Below are positions 29,520 through 42,083 of a DNA stretch of 64,000 bases, one piece after another. Numbering within the stretch: the stretch's first letter is position 1; every line of letters starts with the position of its first letter. The DNA lies in contig NZ_JAAMPF010000012.1 of NCBI RefSeq assembly GCF_011074795.1, forward strand, positions 62,001-126,000. Reading direction: 5' to 3'. The notes under the pieces are model-generated. The model worked only from the letters and a program-made list of their open reading frames with translations, made no database searches and had not been told where the DNA came from. Source of the DNA: Marinobacter salicampi (GTDB lineage: Bacteria > Pseudomonadota > Gammaproteobacteria > Pseudomonadales > Oleiphilaceae). The position numbers were made by a program, and so were the translations under genes.

Positions 29520-31181
29520 ATGTCTCACCAGTCTGACCTGATTGCCGAAGATATTAGCGCCTACCTGAAACAGCATGAAGACAAGGAGCTGTTGCGTCTT
29601 CTGACCTGCGGAAGTGTCGATGATGGCAAAAGCACCCTTATCGGCCGCCTGCTCCATGATACCAAGATGATCTACGAAGATCATATGGCCAGCCTCAAGA
29701 CCGACAGTGCCAAAGTCGGGACCACGGGCGAGAAGCTCGACCTGGCACTGCTGGTCGACGGTCTTCAGGCCGAGCGGGAACAGGGCATTACCATCGATGT
29801 GGCCTATCGGTACTTCTCCACCGACAAGCGCAAGTTCATCATTGCCGACACACCGGGCCACGAGCAGTACACCCGCAACATGGCCACCGGCGCCTCCACG
29901 GCCCAGCTGGCCATCATGATGATTGATGCCCGTCATGGTGTGCTGACCCAGACCCGTCGGCATTCCTTCATAGCCTCGCTGCTCGGTATCCGCCACATTG
30001 TGGTGGCCATCAACAAGATGGATCTGGTGGATTTCAGTGAAGCCCGCTTCGAGGAGATCAAGCAGGACTACCTTGCGTTTGCCACCAGGCTGGGCCTGAA
30101 GGATGTGCGCTTCGTGCCGATCTCCGCGCTGGAAGGGGACAATGTGGTGTCCCGCAGTGAGCACACGCCGTGGTTTACCGGCCAGCCCATGATGGAGATC
30201 CTGGAAACCGTGGAGGTGTCCCGGGACAAGAACCTGGAGCATTTCCGTTTCCCGATCCAGTATGTCAACCGCCCCAATCTCAACTTCCGGGGTTTCTGCG
30301 GTACCGTGGCGTCCGGGGTTATCCGGCCAGGCGAAACCGTAATGGCGCTGCCTTCCCGCAAGACCACGACGGTGAAGGAGATTGTCACGTTTGACGGCAA
30401 ACTGGAGGAAGCGTACATCGACCAGGCGGTCACACTGACCCTGAACGACGAAATCGACATCAGCCGCGGCGACATGCTGGTCAAGCCGGAGGATGAACCT
30501 CTGGTCAGCAACCGCTTTAACGCCAACCTTGTCTGGATGACAGACCAGGCCCTGGAGACCGGGCGTTTATACGACATCAAGCTGGGCCCGACCTTTACTT
30601 CAGGCTCGGTTCGCCGGATTGCCCATCGCACAGACGTCAACACACTGGAGCAACAAAGTGATGTGACGTCCCTGGAGCTCAACGAGATCGGACTTTGCGA
30701 ACTGACCCTCAGCCAGCCCCTGGCGTTTGATGCCTACCCTCGCAACCGGGCGACCGGTGGTTTTATCGTGATTGACCGGCTGACCAACGTTACCGTCGGC
30801 GCTGGCATGATCAGCGGCCTGGCCGATGGCAGCAGGGAAGTTCTGGAGCCGGTGTCCAGCGACGAGCGTAGCCGGCGACTGGCACAGAAGCCCATGATCA
30901 TCGGCTGTACCGGCCCCACGGCAGAAGAACTCGCCTACGCCATCGAACGGACCTTGTTCGATCTTGGCAAGACCTCCGTGGTGCTTACCGAAACCAATGT
31001 CGGCACACCGGATGATCGGCGCAGGACAGCCCAGCTTCTGATGGCTCATGGGCTTATAGCCATTGCAGTGAATATTGGCTCGGATGTGGCCACAGCTTCT
31101 GCCGAGGCAGTCGAAGGGCAGGATGTTGCCGCCCTCGCTCACGAGTTTGTCCAGACTCTTTCACGGGGCAAGCGACTTTAA
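29520..31181 (+). CDS. cysN: Sulfate adenylyltransferase GTPase subunit CysN with a short degenerate APS-kinase-like tail
   Basis: CysN couples GTP hydrolysis to APS formation by CysD. Residues 1-450 are an EF-Tu-like GTPase: P-loop GSVDDGKST (31-39), [21 protein letters not shown], then two beta-barrel domains. At 553 residues it is longer than a plain CysN (~475) and shorter than CysNC fusions (~630). From about residue 457 the tail resembles the first half of APS kinase, but the expected GxxGxGKT loop reads GCTGPTAEE (462-470), so it should not bind ATP normally. It ends 3 bases before yejK. Confidence 0.95.
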   Translation: MSHQSDLIAEDISAYLKQHEDKELLRLLTCGSVDDGKSTLIGRLLHDTKMIYEDHMASLKTDSAKVGTTGEKLDLALLVDGLQAEREQGITIDVAYRYFSTDKRKFIIADTPGHEQYTRNMATGASTAQLAIMMIDARHGVLTQTRRHSFIASLLGIRHIVVAINKMDLVDFSEARFEEIKQDYLAFATRLGLKDVRFVPISALEGDNVVSRSEHTPWFTGQPMMEILETVEVSRDKNLEHFRFPIQYVNRPNLNFRGFCGTVASGVIRPGETVMALPSRKTTTVKEIVTFDGKLEEAYIDQAVTLTLNDEIDISRGDMLVKPEDEPLVSNRFNANLVWMTDQALETGRLYDIKLGPTFTSGSVRRIAHRTDVNTLEQQSDVTSLELNEIGLCELTLSQPLAFDAYPRNRATGGFIVIDRLTNVTVGAGMISGLADGSREVLEPVSSDERSRRLAQKPMIIGCTGPTAEELAYAIERTLFDLGKTSVVLTETNVGTPDDRRRTAQLLMAHGLIAIAVNIGSDVATASAEAVEGQDVAALAHEFVQTLSRGKRL

Positions 31182-31184
31182 CCC

Positions 31185-32201
31185 ATGGCCATTAAACAAC
31201 TGCGTACAGTCTTTGCCAGCCAGCTTCAGCCCGGCCAACCCGCCCGGACCCGGCCCGGCCCCGCGCTGAAAGAGCCGGGAGGGGATTACGAAGCGCTGCA
31301 CAAGCAGATGAAGCGCCTGTTCAATGCCAAGCCCGGCAAGAAATACGGGCGTTTTTCGGAGGACATTGGCGAGTGCCCATTCAGCGCCTGGCTCAAGGAC
31401 TACCTGGAGGACAAGCAGTCCTTCGCGTCCTTGACCGATCGACTGTTCAGCCAGTGGCAGAGTTTGCTGGATAGCAGCCAGGAAGAGCATCAGGGCCACC
31501 TGATGCTGGTCCATGAGGCGTTAGCCGATAGCGATGTGATCTATCTTCTTGTGGTTGAAATCGACAGCGCCATGCGTTTTGACTCAGCCCAGACCCTGGA
31601 TGCGACCGATGTCCTGAGCCTGTCCCGGCTCAACCTTGCTTTACGGATCGAGCTTGACGACTGGCAACAGCCCGCCGCCGCCGATACTTATCTCACGCTG
31701 GTGCATGCCCGGGGTACCGGTGAGATCGGCGACCTTTTCATAAAACTGGCCGGATTCACCAATCAGGTCGATGTGGAAAAGGAAACCCTGACCTTTCTGG
31801 ATGCGGTGGAGGCCTTTGCCCGGCAGTCGGAAGTCCCCGAGGACGCCGGCAAGGTACGCACGCGAGCCTACGAATTCTGCAAGGAGCAGCATGCCCTGGG
31901 CGAACCCGTGGCGGTGGAAGCACTGTCAGGCTATCTGGACGAGGACCGCCCGGAGCGATTCAAGCAGTTTGCTGCAGAATCCCAGGATCTGCCTGAGAAT
32001 ACCGTGCTCCACCCGGACCACCGCAAGGTGAAAAAGCTGGTCAGGATCGCCGGTTCAGGAGGAGGCATGAGTGTGTCCTTTTCGTCCGATCTTGTGAATC
32101 AGGCTATCTATTACGATCGCGAAACGGATGCGCTGACCATCACGCGTTTGCCCAAGGCACTGCGGGAACAACTTCAGCGCTACCTGGAAACCAAGGAATA
32201 G
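31185..32201 (+). CDS. yejK: Nucleoid-associated protein NdpA (YejK)
   Basis: YejK/NdpA is a nucleoid-associated protein; in E. coli it also affects topoisomerase activity. The 338-residue protein matches the family along its length: KYGRFSEDIGECPFSAWL, LNLALRIELDDWQ, YLTLVHARGTGEIGDLFIKLAGF and the late KLVRIAGSGGGMSVSFSSDL with LPKALREQLQRYL. Start ATG 31185 follows the cysN stop by 3 bases. That this nucleoid gene is read with sulfate genes is probably incidental. Confidence 0.92.
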   Translation: MAIKQLRTVFASQLQPGQPARTRPGPALKEPGGDYEALHKQMKRLFNAKPGKKYGRFSEDIGECPFSAWLKDYLEDKQSFASLTDRLFSQWQSLLDSSQEEHQGHLMLVHEALADSDVIYLLVVEIDSAMRFDSAQTLDATDVLSLSRLNLALRIELDDWQQPAAADTYLTLVHARGTGEIGDLFIKLAGFTNQVDVEKETLTFLDAVEAFARQSEVPEDAGKVRTRAYEFCKEQHALGEPVAVEALSGYLDEDRPERFKQFAAESQDLPENTVLHPDHRKVKKLVRIAGSGGGMSVSFSSDLVNQAIYYDRETDALTITRLPKALREQLQRYLETKE

Positions 32202-32275
32202 CAGAGCTGCCGGTGGCCAGAGCGGCCCGCGTTAGCATCAGGCAGCTGAAGCGTCAGCAAGGAGTGGCGACGACC

Positions 32276-32803
32276 ATGAAGCTCATCAGGTCAGTGGATT
32301 TGACCGCTTACGACCTCATCCGCATTGAACATTCTTTTTTCGCGGCCCCCAAGGTACGGCGCCTGCTGAGCCAGCAGCCGTCTTCCCTTGTTCAGCCGCA
32401 TCAGTTGGCTGGTCACGACGCCGACGCCATCGTGCAACTGGTTCGGAACGGCAACCTGCTTCTGGTACACGACAGTGCCGATGGTCTGCCCTTCTCCCCG
32501 GCTGTCTGCTGGACGACTGTTCGCCATGGGTCTGATGGTGGACAATGGCGGCTCGCCAGAGAATTGTCCGACCCCATTCTGAAAACGGCGGTTGCCGACC
32601 TGAACCGCTGGGAAGTGACCGCTGCCGAGCTGCACAGCCAGGGTCCGGGCGGGATTGGCCTTTACCCGGCCGACAGGTTCGGTGTCGAAGCTGCCTGGCG
32701 CCGCAATGAAGAGCGCTACCGCAAGACCAGGGAGGCGTCCCGCAGGCCCGTCAGTTCCCGACCGTTCCCCACAATTGCTGACGCAAGGCTGGTTGCGGAT
32801 TGA
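32276..32803 (+). CDS. Hypothetical protein, 175 residues
   Basis: I do not recognise this protein. It is soluble, with no signal peptide or membrane helix. It starts MKLIRSVDLTAYDLIRIEHSF and has a Trp/Arg-rich middle (SPAVCWTTVRHGSDGGQWRLARELS) and a basic C-terminus. I prefer ATG 32276, with AAGGAG about 11 bases upstream, over a GTG at 32213. Base composition is like its neighbours. It sits between yejK and the promoter of miaB, so a link to either is only positional. Confidence 0.7.
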   Translation: MKLIRSVDLTAYDLIRIEHSFFAAPKVRRLLSQQPSSLVQPHQLAGHDADAIVQLVRNGNLLLVHDSADGLPFSPAVCWTTVRHGSDGGQWRLARELSDPILKTAVADLNRWEVTAAELHSQGPGGIGLYPADRFGVEAAWRRNEERYRKTREASRRPVSSRPFPTIADARLVAD

Positions 32804-32812
32804 TCAGATCGT

Positions 32813-32818
32813 TATAAT
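32813..32818 (+). promoter_or_regulatory. Consensus -10 element ahead of miaB
   Basis: A perfect TATAAT lies about 70 bases before the miaB start, just after the preceding gene. The -35 at a 17-base spacing reads TGGTTG and is poor, so the promoter may need an activator or be weak. Confidence 0.4.
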
Positions 32819-32889
32819 GGCCAGTTCTTTCAGGGTTGCGTGCCATTTGCGCCCGCCACCTGACACCCATCGATCGATATTTGAGACTC

Positions 32890-34233
32890 ATGGCCAAAAA
32901 GCTGTTTATTAAGACCCATGGCTGCCAGATGAACGAGTATGACTCGTCACGCATGGCAGATCTTCTGCAGGTTGGTGAAGCGGTCGAAATGACCGATTCC
33001 GAACAGGATGCGGACATTCTGTTGCTGAACACGTGTTCTATCCGTGAGAAGGCGCAGGAGAAGGTCTTTCATCAACTCGGGCGCTGGAAAGGTCTGAAAA
33101 CCCGTAAGCCAGAGCTGATCATCGGGGTGGGAGGCTGTGTCGCCAGCCAGGAAGGTCAGGCAATTATCGACCGGGCTCCCTATGTCGACATGGTTTTCGG
33201 CCCCCAGACGCTGCATCGATTGCCGGACATGATTACCGAAGTACGCGCCAAGGGTGGCGTCGGCGTGGTGGATGTCAGTTTCCCGGAGATCGAGAAATTC
33301 GATAACCTGCCCGCCCCCGGTGCTGACGGCCCCTCTGCTTTCGTTTCCATCATGGAAGGCTGCAGCAAATACTGCACCTTTTGCGTGGTGCCTTATACCC
33401 GCGGCGAGGAAGTCAGTCGTCCAGTGGACGATGTCATTGCAGAGGTGGCCCACCTGGCCGGCCAGGGCGTCCGTGAAGTGAACCTGTTGGGCCAAAATGT
33501 GAACGCCTACCAGGGTGAGACCCACGACGGTGACACCATGGATATGGCGGAGCTGATCTCAATGATCGCCACTATCGAGGGCATCGACCGCATCCGGTAC
33601 ACCACCTCGCATCCGGTGGAGTTTACCGACGCGCTGATTGACGTCTATGAGCAGGTGCCGGAACTGGTCAGTCACCTGCACCTGCCGGTCCAAAGCGGTT
33701 CAGACCGTATCCTGGCACTGATGAAACGGGGCCATACCGCGCTCGAGTACAAATCGAAACTGCGGCGCCTGCGCAAGATCCGCCCGGATATCAGTTTTTC
33801 CTCAGACTTCATCATCGGCTTCCCGGGCGAGACGGATAAAGATTTCGAGGCCACCATGAAGCTGATCAATGATATCGGTTTCGATGTGTCTTTCAGTTTT
33901 ATTTACAGCGCTCGTCCGGGCACACCGGCCGCTGACCTGCCCGACGATACGCCCATGGAAGTAAAGAAACAGCGCCTGAGCATCCTGCAGCAGCGTATAA
34001 ACCAGTTTGCCTACGACATCAGCCGCAAAATGGTCGGCACGACCCAGCGCATACTGGTGACCGGCCTGTCCAAGAAAGACCCGGGCGAATTCGCTGGCCG
34101 CACCGAAAACAACCGCATCGTCAACTTCAGGACCGATAATCCCGAGGTGATCGGCCATTTTATCGATGTTGAAATTCGCGAGGCCCTCCCCAATTCTCTT
34201 AGGGGTGTGCCGGTCGATAATCTTCTTCACTGA
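32890..34233 (+). CDS. miaB: tRNA 2-methylthio-N6-isopentenyladenosine synthase MiaB
   Basis: MiaB adds the methylthio group to i6A37 of tRNAs reading UNN codons. I start it at ATG 32890 ([18 protein letters not shown], 447 residues). It has the auxiliary cluster cysteines C12, C49 and C83, the radical-SAM cluster C158-x3-C162-x2-C165 (CSKYCTFC), and a C-terminal TRAM domain. It opens the conserved miaB-ybeZ-ybeY-corC-lnt run. Confidence 0.98.
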   Translation: MAKKLFIKTHGCQMNEYDSSRMADLLQVGEAVEMTDSEQDADILLLNTCSIREKAQEKVFHQLGRWKGLKTRKPELIIGVGGCVASQEGQAIIDRAPYVDMVFGPQTLHRLPDMITEVRAKGGVGVVDVSFPEIEKFDNLPAPGADGPSAFVSIMEGCSKYCTFCVVPYTRGEEVSRPVDDVIAEVAHLAGQGVREVNLLGQNVNAYQGETHDGDTMDMAELISMIATIEGIDRIRYTTSHPVEFTDALIDVYEQVPELVSHLHLPVQSGSDRILALMKRGHTALEYKSKLRRLRKIRPDISFSSDFIIGFPGETDKDFEATMKLINDIGFDVSFSFIYSARPGTPAADLPDDTPMEVKKQRLSILQQRINQFAYDISRKMVGTTQRILVTGLSKKDPGEFAGRTENNRIVNFRTDNPEVIGHFIDVEIREALPNSLRGVPVDNLLH

Positions 34234-34303
34234 ACCTGTCCCCGATCGCATTGACCGGACCCAGTTGCCCTAACCTTAGATGCCCTAACCTCAAGAGGAC
34301 TCA

Positions 34304-35287
34304 TTGAAAAACAACGACGCCAGACAATTTGACCTGCACCCCGTCGACCAACGCCGGCTGACTACACTCTGCGGCCAGTTCGACGAGCATCTCAAACACA
34401 TAGAGCGGCGCATGGACGTGCGAATAGGGCGTCGTGGCCACCATTTCCGTGTCGAGGGTGAGACTGAACACGTTGCAGCAGCCGTGGAAGTTATCCGCCA
34501 CCTGTACCGGGAAACCGAGGCCACCGAGGACATTACTCCGGATACGGTCCATCTGTTTATCCGAGAGTCCGGGTTTGAACGTCTGCCCGAGGAAGTGCCT
34601 TTCGATGGCAGCCTGACGGTTATCAAGACGCCCAAACTGCAGGCCAAACCCCGGGGTGCCAACCAGCAGCGCTATGTCCACAATATCCGTACCCATGACC
34701 TCAATTTCGGTATTGGTCCGGCAGGCACTGGCAAGACCTGGCTCGCGGTCGCCTGTGCAGTGGAAGCGCTCAAAGATGAGCAGGTCAAACGGATCCTGCT
34801 GGTCCGGCCCGCCGTGGAAGCGGGGGAAAAGCTTGGCTTCTTGCCCGGCGACCTGGCCCAGAAAGTGGACCCCTATCTGCGGCCGCTCTACGATGCACTC
34901 TATGAGATGCTGGGGTTCGAACATGTGACCCGGCTGATCGAAAAAAGTGTCATCGAAATCGCTCCGCTGGCCTTCATGCGGGGGCGCACCCTGAACAATT
35001 CGTTCATCATTCTGGATGAAAGCCAGAACACCACCCGTGAACAGATGAAAATGTTCCTGACCCGGATCGGCTTCGGCTCTACAGCAGTAATCACTGGCGA
35101 CACCACACAGGTGGATCTGCCTCGAGGCCAGAATTCAGGTCTCGCCCATGCGGCCGGCATTCTCGAGAAGGTATCAGGCATTGGTTTTACCCGATTCGAA
35201 GCCCGGGATGTGGTACGTCATCCGCTGGTGCAACGCATTGTTGAAGCCTATGAGGCGTCCGACCCGAACGGGGTCACGGCACAATGA
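34304..35287 (+). CDS. ybeZ: PhoH-family ATPase YbeZ
   Basis: YbeZ is a PhoH-like ATPase that works with the YbeY ribonuclease in RNA processing. The 327-residue protein has an N-terminal KH-like stretch (DVRIGRRGHHFRVEGE), Walker A GPAGTGKTWLAVA, LVRPAVEAGEKLGFLPGD and Walker B FIILDESQNTT. The start is a TTG at 34304, with AAGAGGA just ahead; no ATG fits. It overlaps ybeY by 4 bases. Confidence 0.94.
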   Translation: MKNNDARQFDLHPVDQRRLTTLCGQFDEHLKHIERRMDVRIGRRGHHFRVEGETEHVAAAVEVIRHLYRETEATEDITPDTVHLFIRESGFERLPEEVPFDGSLTVIKTPKLQAKPRGANQQRYVHNIRTHDLNFGIGPAGTGKTWLAVACAVEALKDEQVKRILLVRPAVEAGEKLGFLPGDLAQKVDPYLRPLYDALYEMLGFEHVTRLIEKSVIEIAPLAFMRGRTLNNSFIILDESQNTTREQMKMFLTRIGFGSTAVITGDTTQVDLPRGQNSGLAHAAGILEKVSGIGFTRFEARDVVRHPLVQRIVEAYEASDPNGVTAQ

Positions 35288-35754
35288 GCCTTACTGTCGA
35301 TATCCAGAGGGCAGTCGACGACCCGGACCTGCCCACTGACGCCGAATTCGAACGATGGGCCGGGACGGCCTGGCAATCAAAGACACCGTCGGAGGTTACC
35401 CTGCGGATTGTGGGCCGGGAAGAAAGTGCCGAACTAAACGGCCTTTACCGCCACAAGACCGGACCCACCAATGTACTCTCCTTTCCATTTGAAGCCCCAG
35501 CCGGTATAACCTTGCCTCTGGCCGGTGACCTGGTAGTGTGCGCACCGGTGGTCAGGGATGAGGCCCTGGAGCAGGGCAAAACCCTCTCCAATCACTGGGC
35601 CCACATGATTATTCATGGCATGCTGCATCTGCAGGGCTATGACCATATCAATGATGATGACGCAGAGATCATGGAATCCCTCGAAATCCGGTTGCTTAGG
35701 GAGCTGGGAATCGGGAATCCATACGAATCAGAGGAAACGGAACAAGACTCATGA
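35284..35754 (+). CDS. ybeY: Endoribonuclease YbeY
   Basis: YbeY is a metal-dependent RNase for 16S rRNA 3' maturation and ribosome quality control. The 156-residue protein has the zinc site HGMLHLQGYDH with its three histidines, preceded by NVLSFPFEAP and GDLVVCAPVV. It overlaps both ybeZ and corC by 4 bases, so the three are tightly coupled. Confidence 0.96.
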   Translation: MSLTVDIQRAVDDPDLPTDAEFERWAGTAWQSKTPSEVTLRIVGREESAELNGLYRHKTGPTNVLSFPFEAPAGITLPLAGDLVVCAPVVRDEALEQGKTLSNHWAHMIIHGMLHLQGYDHINDDDAEIMESLEIRLLRELGIGNPYESEETEQDS

Positions 35755-36596
35755 ACGACGACCAGTCGAGTCGCAGTCAGGGCAGCAAGTCCTGGCTGGA
35801 GCGTATATCACAGGCTTTCTCCAGCGAGCCTGAGTCCGTCGAGGACGTGCTGGAAATCCTCCGCGATGCCGAGACCCAGAACATCATAGATGTTGATGCC
35901 ATGAGCATCATCGAAGGCGCCATGCAGGTCATCGACATGCGCGTCGATGAAATCATGATCCCCCGCTCCCAGATGGTCACCGTCAAAGCTGCCCAGGATC
36001 CGAAAACGTTCCTTGGCGACATCATGGAGTCCGCCCACAGCCGTTTCCCCGTTATCGGCGACAGTCAGGACGATGTCATCGGTATCCTGCTTGCCAAGGA
36101 TCTGCTGCCGCTGGCCCTGGACAACGAACTGAACTGGAACCGGATTCGTGAAATTCTGCGGCCTCCAACCTTTGTTCCGGAAAGCAAGCGGCTGAACCAG
36201 CTGCTCAAAGAATTCAAGGAAACCCGCAACCACATGGCCATCGTTGTGGATGAATATGGCGGTACGGCCGGCCTCATTACCATCGAAGACGTACTCGAGC
36301 AGATCGTGGGCGAAATTGAAGACGAACACGACTTCGACGAAGAGACCAATATCAAGGCCCGCGGCGACGGCAGCTTCGCAGTGAAGGCAGTCACCACCAT
36401 TGAAGACTTCAACGAGTTCTTTGAAACAGAACTGGATGAAGAGGAATTCGACACCATCGGCGGGGTTGTCCTGAAAGAATTCGGGCATCTTCCCAGGCGT
36501 GGTGAATCCGTTGATATTGGCGGTCTGAACTTCACCATCGCGAACGCGGACAATCGCGTCATACGCCTGCTCCAGGTTACCCGTAGTGACGTCTAG
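35751..36596 (+). CDS. corC: CorC-type protein (YbeX) with CBS pair
   Basis: CorC/YbeX is a cytoplasmic CBS-pair protein historically tied to Mg/Co efflux and more recently to ribosome metabolism. The 281-residue protein has two CBS domains (about 70-190: DEIMIPRSQMVTVKA and VVDEYGGTAGLITIEDVLEQIVGEI) and a C-terminal CorC_HlyC domain (TIGGVVLKEFGHLPRRGESV). It lacks the membrane domain of larger relatives. Its last 11 bases overlap the lnt start. Confidence 0.93.
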   Translation: MNDDQSSRSQGSKSWLERISQAFSSEPESVEDVLEILRDAETQNIIDVDAMSIIEGAMQVIDMRVDEIMIPRSQMVTVKAAQDPKTFLGDIMESAHSRFPVIGDSQDDVIGILLAKDLLPLALDNELNWNRIREILRPPTFVPESKRLNQLLKEFKETRNHMAIVVDEYGGTAGLITIEDVLEQIVGEIEDEHDFDEETNIKARGDGSFAVKAVTTIEDFNEFFETELDEEEFDTIGGVVLKEFGHLPRRGESVDIGGLNFTIANADNRVIRLLQVTRSDV

Positions 36597-38154
36597 CGTT
36601 AACAGGACCCGGAAGGATCACCGGAACAACCAACAGAAAGGCCCGTCTATCCCACCAAATCGTTGGCTGAACGCTCTAGTCCTGTTGCTGGCCGGGGGGC
36701 TGCAGACGCTCACCCTGTCGCCTTTCAACTGGTGGTGGCTGGCGCCTGTTTCCATTGTCCTGATCCTCTGGATCTGCCTGCCCCTGCCCCCTCGTCAGCT
36801 GTTCCGGGCCGGCTGGCTGTTCGGGCTTGGGCTGTTTGGCTCAGGCGTGTCCTGGGTTTACATCAGCATCAGTGAGCATGGCAATACCTCCATTCCCATT
36901 GCCGTGGTGCTCACCTTCCTTTTTGTCGCCGGCCTGGCGTTGTTCCATGGACTGGCATTCTGGGCCTGGGGGCATCTGGCCCGCGACAGCTCTGTTCGCC
37001 GGTTGATCCTGTTTCCCGCGATCTGGGTACTGGGCGACTGGCTGCGAAGCTGGTTGCTGACAGGCTTTCCCTGGATGTACCTGGGCACCGGGCAGGTAGA
37101 CGGGCCGCTGGCCGGTTTTGCGCCCATAGTCGGGGTCTATGGGCTTACCTTCTGGATTGTCGCTACCGGGGCCGCCGCCTGGGCCGCCTACCAGCTGATA
37201 CGCAACAAACGCCAGGCCGCCGCTGGACTGATAGTCGCGGTCATGATTCTGCCGTGGCTCAGCGGCCCGTTCGTCAGCCGCGTTGACTGGACAGAACTCG
37301 CCGATCAACCCCTGAAAGTCGCGGCCATGCAGGGCAACATTCCCCAGCAGATCAAGTGGGACCCCGAGTTCCTGCGACAACAGGTCCGGACTTACCTGGA
37401 CCTGACGCAGGACGACTGGCATCGCGACATCATTCTCTGGCCGGAAACTGCCATCCCTCTGACCCAGGATCAGGCCGGCCCCATAATCGAGATGATCCGC
37501 GAAGAGCTGGGCCCGGACAGTACGCTTATCACAGGCATTCCCTGGTTTGGCTTCAGTGAACGCGTAGGGGATACCACGTTCCATAACAGCATCATGGCTA
37601 TTGGCAATGGCGAGGGGATATACCACAAACAGAAGCTGGTCCCATTTGGGGAATACGTGCCGCTCCAACAGTGGCTAAGGGGACTGATCGGTTTTTTTGA
37701 TCTGCCCATGTCAGATTTTTCCCGAGGGCCTGAGAATCAGTCACCGTTGACTGCCGGAATCCATCGGGTGATGCCTTTCATATGCTATGAAGTGGCTTAT
37801 CCGGACTTTGTAAGCAGCTATGCAGCAAGAACAGATTTGCTTATCACCATCAGCAACGACGGCTGGTTCGGGGATTCCATCGGTCCCGTTCAGCATTTGC
37901 AGATGGCACGGATGAGGGCTCTGGAGACTGGAAGATACATGCTACGGGGAACCAATAATGGCATTACAGCCATTATTGACGAGCGCGGGCAGCTAACAGA
38001 GGCCATCCCGCGCTTCACCGACGCTACGCTAAGGGGCGAGGTTTACACCACCTCCGGCGCAACTCCGGTAATGCTGTCAGGCTCATGGCCAACCCTGGTG
38101 CTGGCAGCGATTCTGATCGTGTTCGTTCGTGAACGTACCATCCCCAAGAGCTGA
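36586..38154 (+). CDS. lnt: Apolipoprotein N-acyltransferase Lnt
   Basis: Lnt adds the third acyl chain to lipoproteins at the inner membrane, so that they can go to the outer membrane. The 522-residue protein has about seven N-terminal membrane helices and a nitrilase-like catalytic domain with the triad E287 (ILWPETAIP), K348 (YHKQKLVPFGEYVP) and C400 (ICYEVAYP), plus a final helix. The start is GTG 36586, inside the corC end; the first 25 residues are basic and polar. Confidence 0.96.
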   Translation: MTSSVNRTRKDHRNNQQKGPSIPPNRWLNALVLLLAGGLQTLTLSPFNWWWLAPVSIVLILWICLPLPPRQLFRAGWLFGLGLFGSGVSWVYISISEHGNTSIPIAVVLTFLFVAGLALFHGLAFWAWGHLARDSSVRRLILFPAIWVLGDWLRSWLLTGFPWMYLGTGQVDGPLAGFAPIVGVYGLTFWIVATGAAAWAAYQLIRNKRQAAAGLIVAVMILPWLSGPFVSRVDWTELADQPLKVAAMQGNIPQQIKWDPEFLRQQVRTYLDLTQDDWHRDIILWPETAIPLTQDQAGPIIEMIREELGPDSTLITGIPWFGFSERVGDTTFHNSIMAIGNGEGIYHKQKLVPFGEYVPLQQWLRGLIGFFDLPMSDFSRGPENQSPLTAGIHRVMPFICYEVAYPDFVSSYAARTDLLITISNDGWFGDSIGPVQHLQMARMRALETGRYMLRGTNNGITAIIDERGQLTEAIPRFTDATLRGEVYTTSGATPVMLSGSWPTLVLAAILIVFVRERTIPKS

Positions 38155-38176
38155 CCCGCCCTCGGGGAGCCGAATG

Positions 38177-38722
38177 TCAGGCCTCCTCGTGGGGCCACCT
38201 GGCTGTGATGCGCTCGAAATAATGTGAGTTGCAGGCTTCGCATGGCTCGATGTGGCTGGTTTCAGTCAGGCACCGCATATGGCCGCAAGCCAGGCAGCGC
38301 AGTACGCCAGCAGTCGCCACTTCGCCGCTGATGTAGTGCCCGGTTTCATCATTGTGGAGTTTTTGATCCAGTTCCAGATTGTCCAGCTGGGTTTTGTCCG
38401 CAATCGAGAACAGTAAGTCAGATAGCTGACGCTCAATCAGCGACAGATCCAGACGAAGCCACTCACCCACACTGTCGCCGGTATCTTCCATGTAGTTCAT
38501 CAGGTGCTGCAGGTCGCGCCTCAGGTAAGTGGCAAGCAGACTGATTTCATCCCGGCTCAGTTCTCCCAGTTCGATCTCATGCTCTACAGCGTTGTCGATC
38601 TCCCGGCGAAGCTGGTCCATTGATGTGCGCTCCAACTCCCGCAAGCGTGTTTCAACCCGCTCCAGCATGCGGTTATAGACTTTTAATGCCTGGCCTGAAA
38701 ATTCGTTTCGGGATTCGGTCAT
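38177..38722 (-). CDS. Zinc-ribbon protein of the YbeL/DUF1451 family
   Basis: The 181-residue protein has a helical, acidic N-terminal part (VYNRMLERVETRLRELE) and a C-terminal zinc ribbon with two Cys pairs (CLACGHMRC and CEACNSHYF). YbeL in E. coli is of unknown function, and I add none. I start it at ATG 38722, with AGGAG about 7 bases ahead. It is convergent with lnt and divergent from leuS; E. coli ybeL also lies close to leuS and lptE. Confidence 0.85.
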   Translation of the reverse strand: MTESRNEFSGQALKVYNRMLERVETRLRELERTSMDQLRREIDNAVEHEIELGELSRDEISLLATYLRRDLQHLMNYMEDTGDSVGEWLRLDLSLIERQLSDLLFSIADKTQLDNLELDQKLHNDETGHYISGEVATAGVLRCLACGHMRCLTETSHIEPCEACNSHYFERITARWPHEEA

Positions 38723-38887
38723 TGCATTGATCTCCTGATCATAAATCCTTGGGGCAATTGCTGAGCACAAAACACAGGTTAGACCTCCTCTTAGTTTGGC
38801 ATAAGACGCCCGGCCTTGCAGGCTACCTGTATCGGGCCTGGTGCGTTAGAATGACCGGCCCTTTCTCAACTCTTTAGACACTTCTGA

Positions 38888-41500
<2,613 letters not shown>

Positions 41501-41501
41501 G

Positions 41502-42083
41502 ATGCCGCTTCGTACCGGGCAGCTGCAGCTGCCGCCTGTCTTGGGCCTGTTGCCATTTATCCTGGCACTGGTTCTGACAGGCTGTGGCTTCCAGCTGCGT
41601 GGCCAGATGCCGGTACCCGCAGCCCTTGAGCCGCTGGCGGTCGAATGTACTGGCCAGGTGCCACAGGAGCTTTGCAATATTCTTAAGGAACAGCTCAGCC
41701 TGGGGGATATCGAGCTGGTCGACGCTGAGGAGGCAGCCCATGTCCTGCGCCTGGACAATTTCAACGAACAACGTCGGGCCAGCGCGATTACCCTGCAGGC
41801 CTCTGCGGCCGAGTATGATCTGCGGCAGTCCGTTGCCATGTCTGTCATTGCCTCAGATCAGGTCCCCCTTCTGGCGGATGTGGACGTTCGCAGCAGCGAT
41901 ACCTACCGGTACGACGAAACCAATGTGCTGGCCAAGCGAAGGGAAGAACAGGATATCCGGACTTCTCTGTATGAGCGACTTGCCCAGCAGGTCATCTTCC
42001 GCTTGGCACCACTGAGCCGTGAGCGCATAGACTCGCTGCGTCAGCAGCAAAGTACCGCCACTGAAAGCGACCAGGGCCAATGA
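41502..42083 (+). CDS. lptE: LPS assembly lipoprotein LptE
   Basis: LptE plugs the LptD barrel that inserts LPS into the outer membrane. I start it at ATG 41502, right after leuS, giving 193 residues with a lipoprotein signal (hydrophobic PFILALVLTGCGFQLRG, lipobox LTGC). An earlier in-frame start at 41391 lies inside leuS and would put a long tail before the signal. It overlaps holA as ATGA; leuS-lptE-holA is the conserved order. Confidence 0.95.
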   Translation: MPLRTGQLQLPPVLGLLPFILALVLTGCGFQLRGQMPVPAALEPLAVECTGQVPQELCNILKEQLSLGDIELVDAEEAAHVLRLDNFNEQRRASAITLQASAAEYDLRQSVAMSVIASDQVPLLADVDVRSSDTYRYDETNVLAKRREEQDIRTSLYERLAQQVIFRLAPLSRERIDSLRQQQSTATESDQGQ

